This document shows, piece by piece, positions 12,416 to 12,435 of a stretch of DNA of 12,435 nt. Within the stretch, counting starts at the first letter, position 1, and the number at the start of each line of letters is the position of its first letter. Location: assembly GCA_030067055.1 (NCBI GenBank), contig JASJAL010000227.1, positions 1-12,435 of the forward strand. Direction: 5' to 3'. The DNA comes from Kiloniellales bacterium. Lineage in GTDB: Bacteria; Pseudomonadota; Alphaproteobacteria; Kiloniellales; JAKSBE01. A model generated the notes under the pieces. It saw nothing but the letters and a program-made list of their open reading frames with translations. It was not told the origin of the DNA and ran no database searches. A program made the position numbers and the translations under genes.

Positions 12416-12435
12416 GCCGCTGCTCCCTCGTCGAC

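Noticed and set aside
1..12435. CRISPR arrays, tRNA or rRNA genes, riboswitches, phage or IS genes
   Set aside because: No regularly spaced direct repeats, no cloverleaf with CCA-like end and no transposase or integrase motifs were seen on either strand.

Overview
This is a GC-rich stretch of what looks like an ordinary chromosome, most likely from an alphaproteobacterium of the Rhodospirillales/Kiloniellales type. That placement is an inference from base composition, Shine-Dalgarno use, a YdcH-like DUF465 protein, the ArsR/DUF899/GFA set and the dispersed-palindrome style. I see no tRNA, rRNA, CRISPR array, phage gene or intact insertion sequence. There are fourteen protein genes: twelve complete, one cut by the left edge and one broken. 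In addition there are several hairpins and one well-defined promoter/operator.

Layout. Positions 1-1134 (minus strand): diacylglycerol kinase (dgkA) followed by a secreted NHL-repeat beta-propeller protein that runs off the left edge. Positions 1263-2807 (plus): a compact operon of an ArsR repressor, a DUF899 thioredoxin-like protein and a GFA/CENP-V zinc protein. It is driven by a near-consensus promoter whose start point falls on the arsR start codon, inside a palindromic operator. Positions 2808-4186: a long gene-poor tract holding a small secreted-protein gene broken by an internal deletion, a 13-bp inverted repeat and an intrinsic terminator. Positions 4187-4984 (plus): a class III nucleotide-cyclase-like protein with an altered active site. 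Positions 5007-5130: two long related palindromes between convergent genes. Positions 5129-7466 (minus): an OxyR-like LysR regulator and a creatinase-like M24 family hydrolase. Positions 7749-8840 (plus): a periplasmic fasciclin protein and a DUF465 protein. Positions 9081-10259 (minus): an FAD-dependent DAO-family oxidoreductase, divergent from a METTL7-like methyltransferase (10417-11034, plus). Positions 11187-12415 (plus): a small secreted protein and a five-helix membrane protein, both of unknown function.

How the genes may work together. The clearest unit is arsR-DUF899-GFA: a repressor with two thiol-rich small proteins, suggesting an inducible response to a reactive electrophile or metal (inference). 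The second is the oxyR-like gene divergent from the fasciclin gene, with an OxyR-type box between them. The regulator has lost the peroxide-reactive cysteine but kept the resolving one, so it probably senses something else or binds constitutively. I found no large undescribed multi-gene system. The most useful leads are the regulator/box pair, the cyclase with a missing catalytic Asn, the creatinase-like residues in the M24 protein, and the leaderless arsR start inside its operator.
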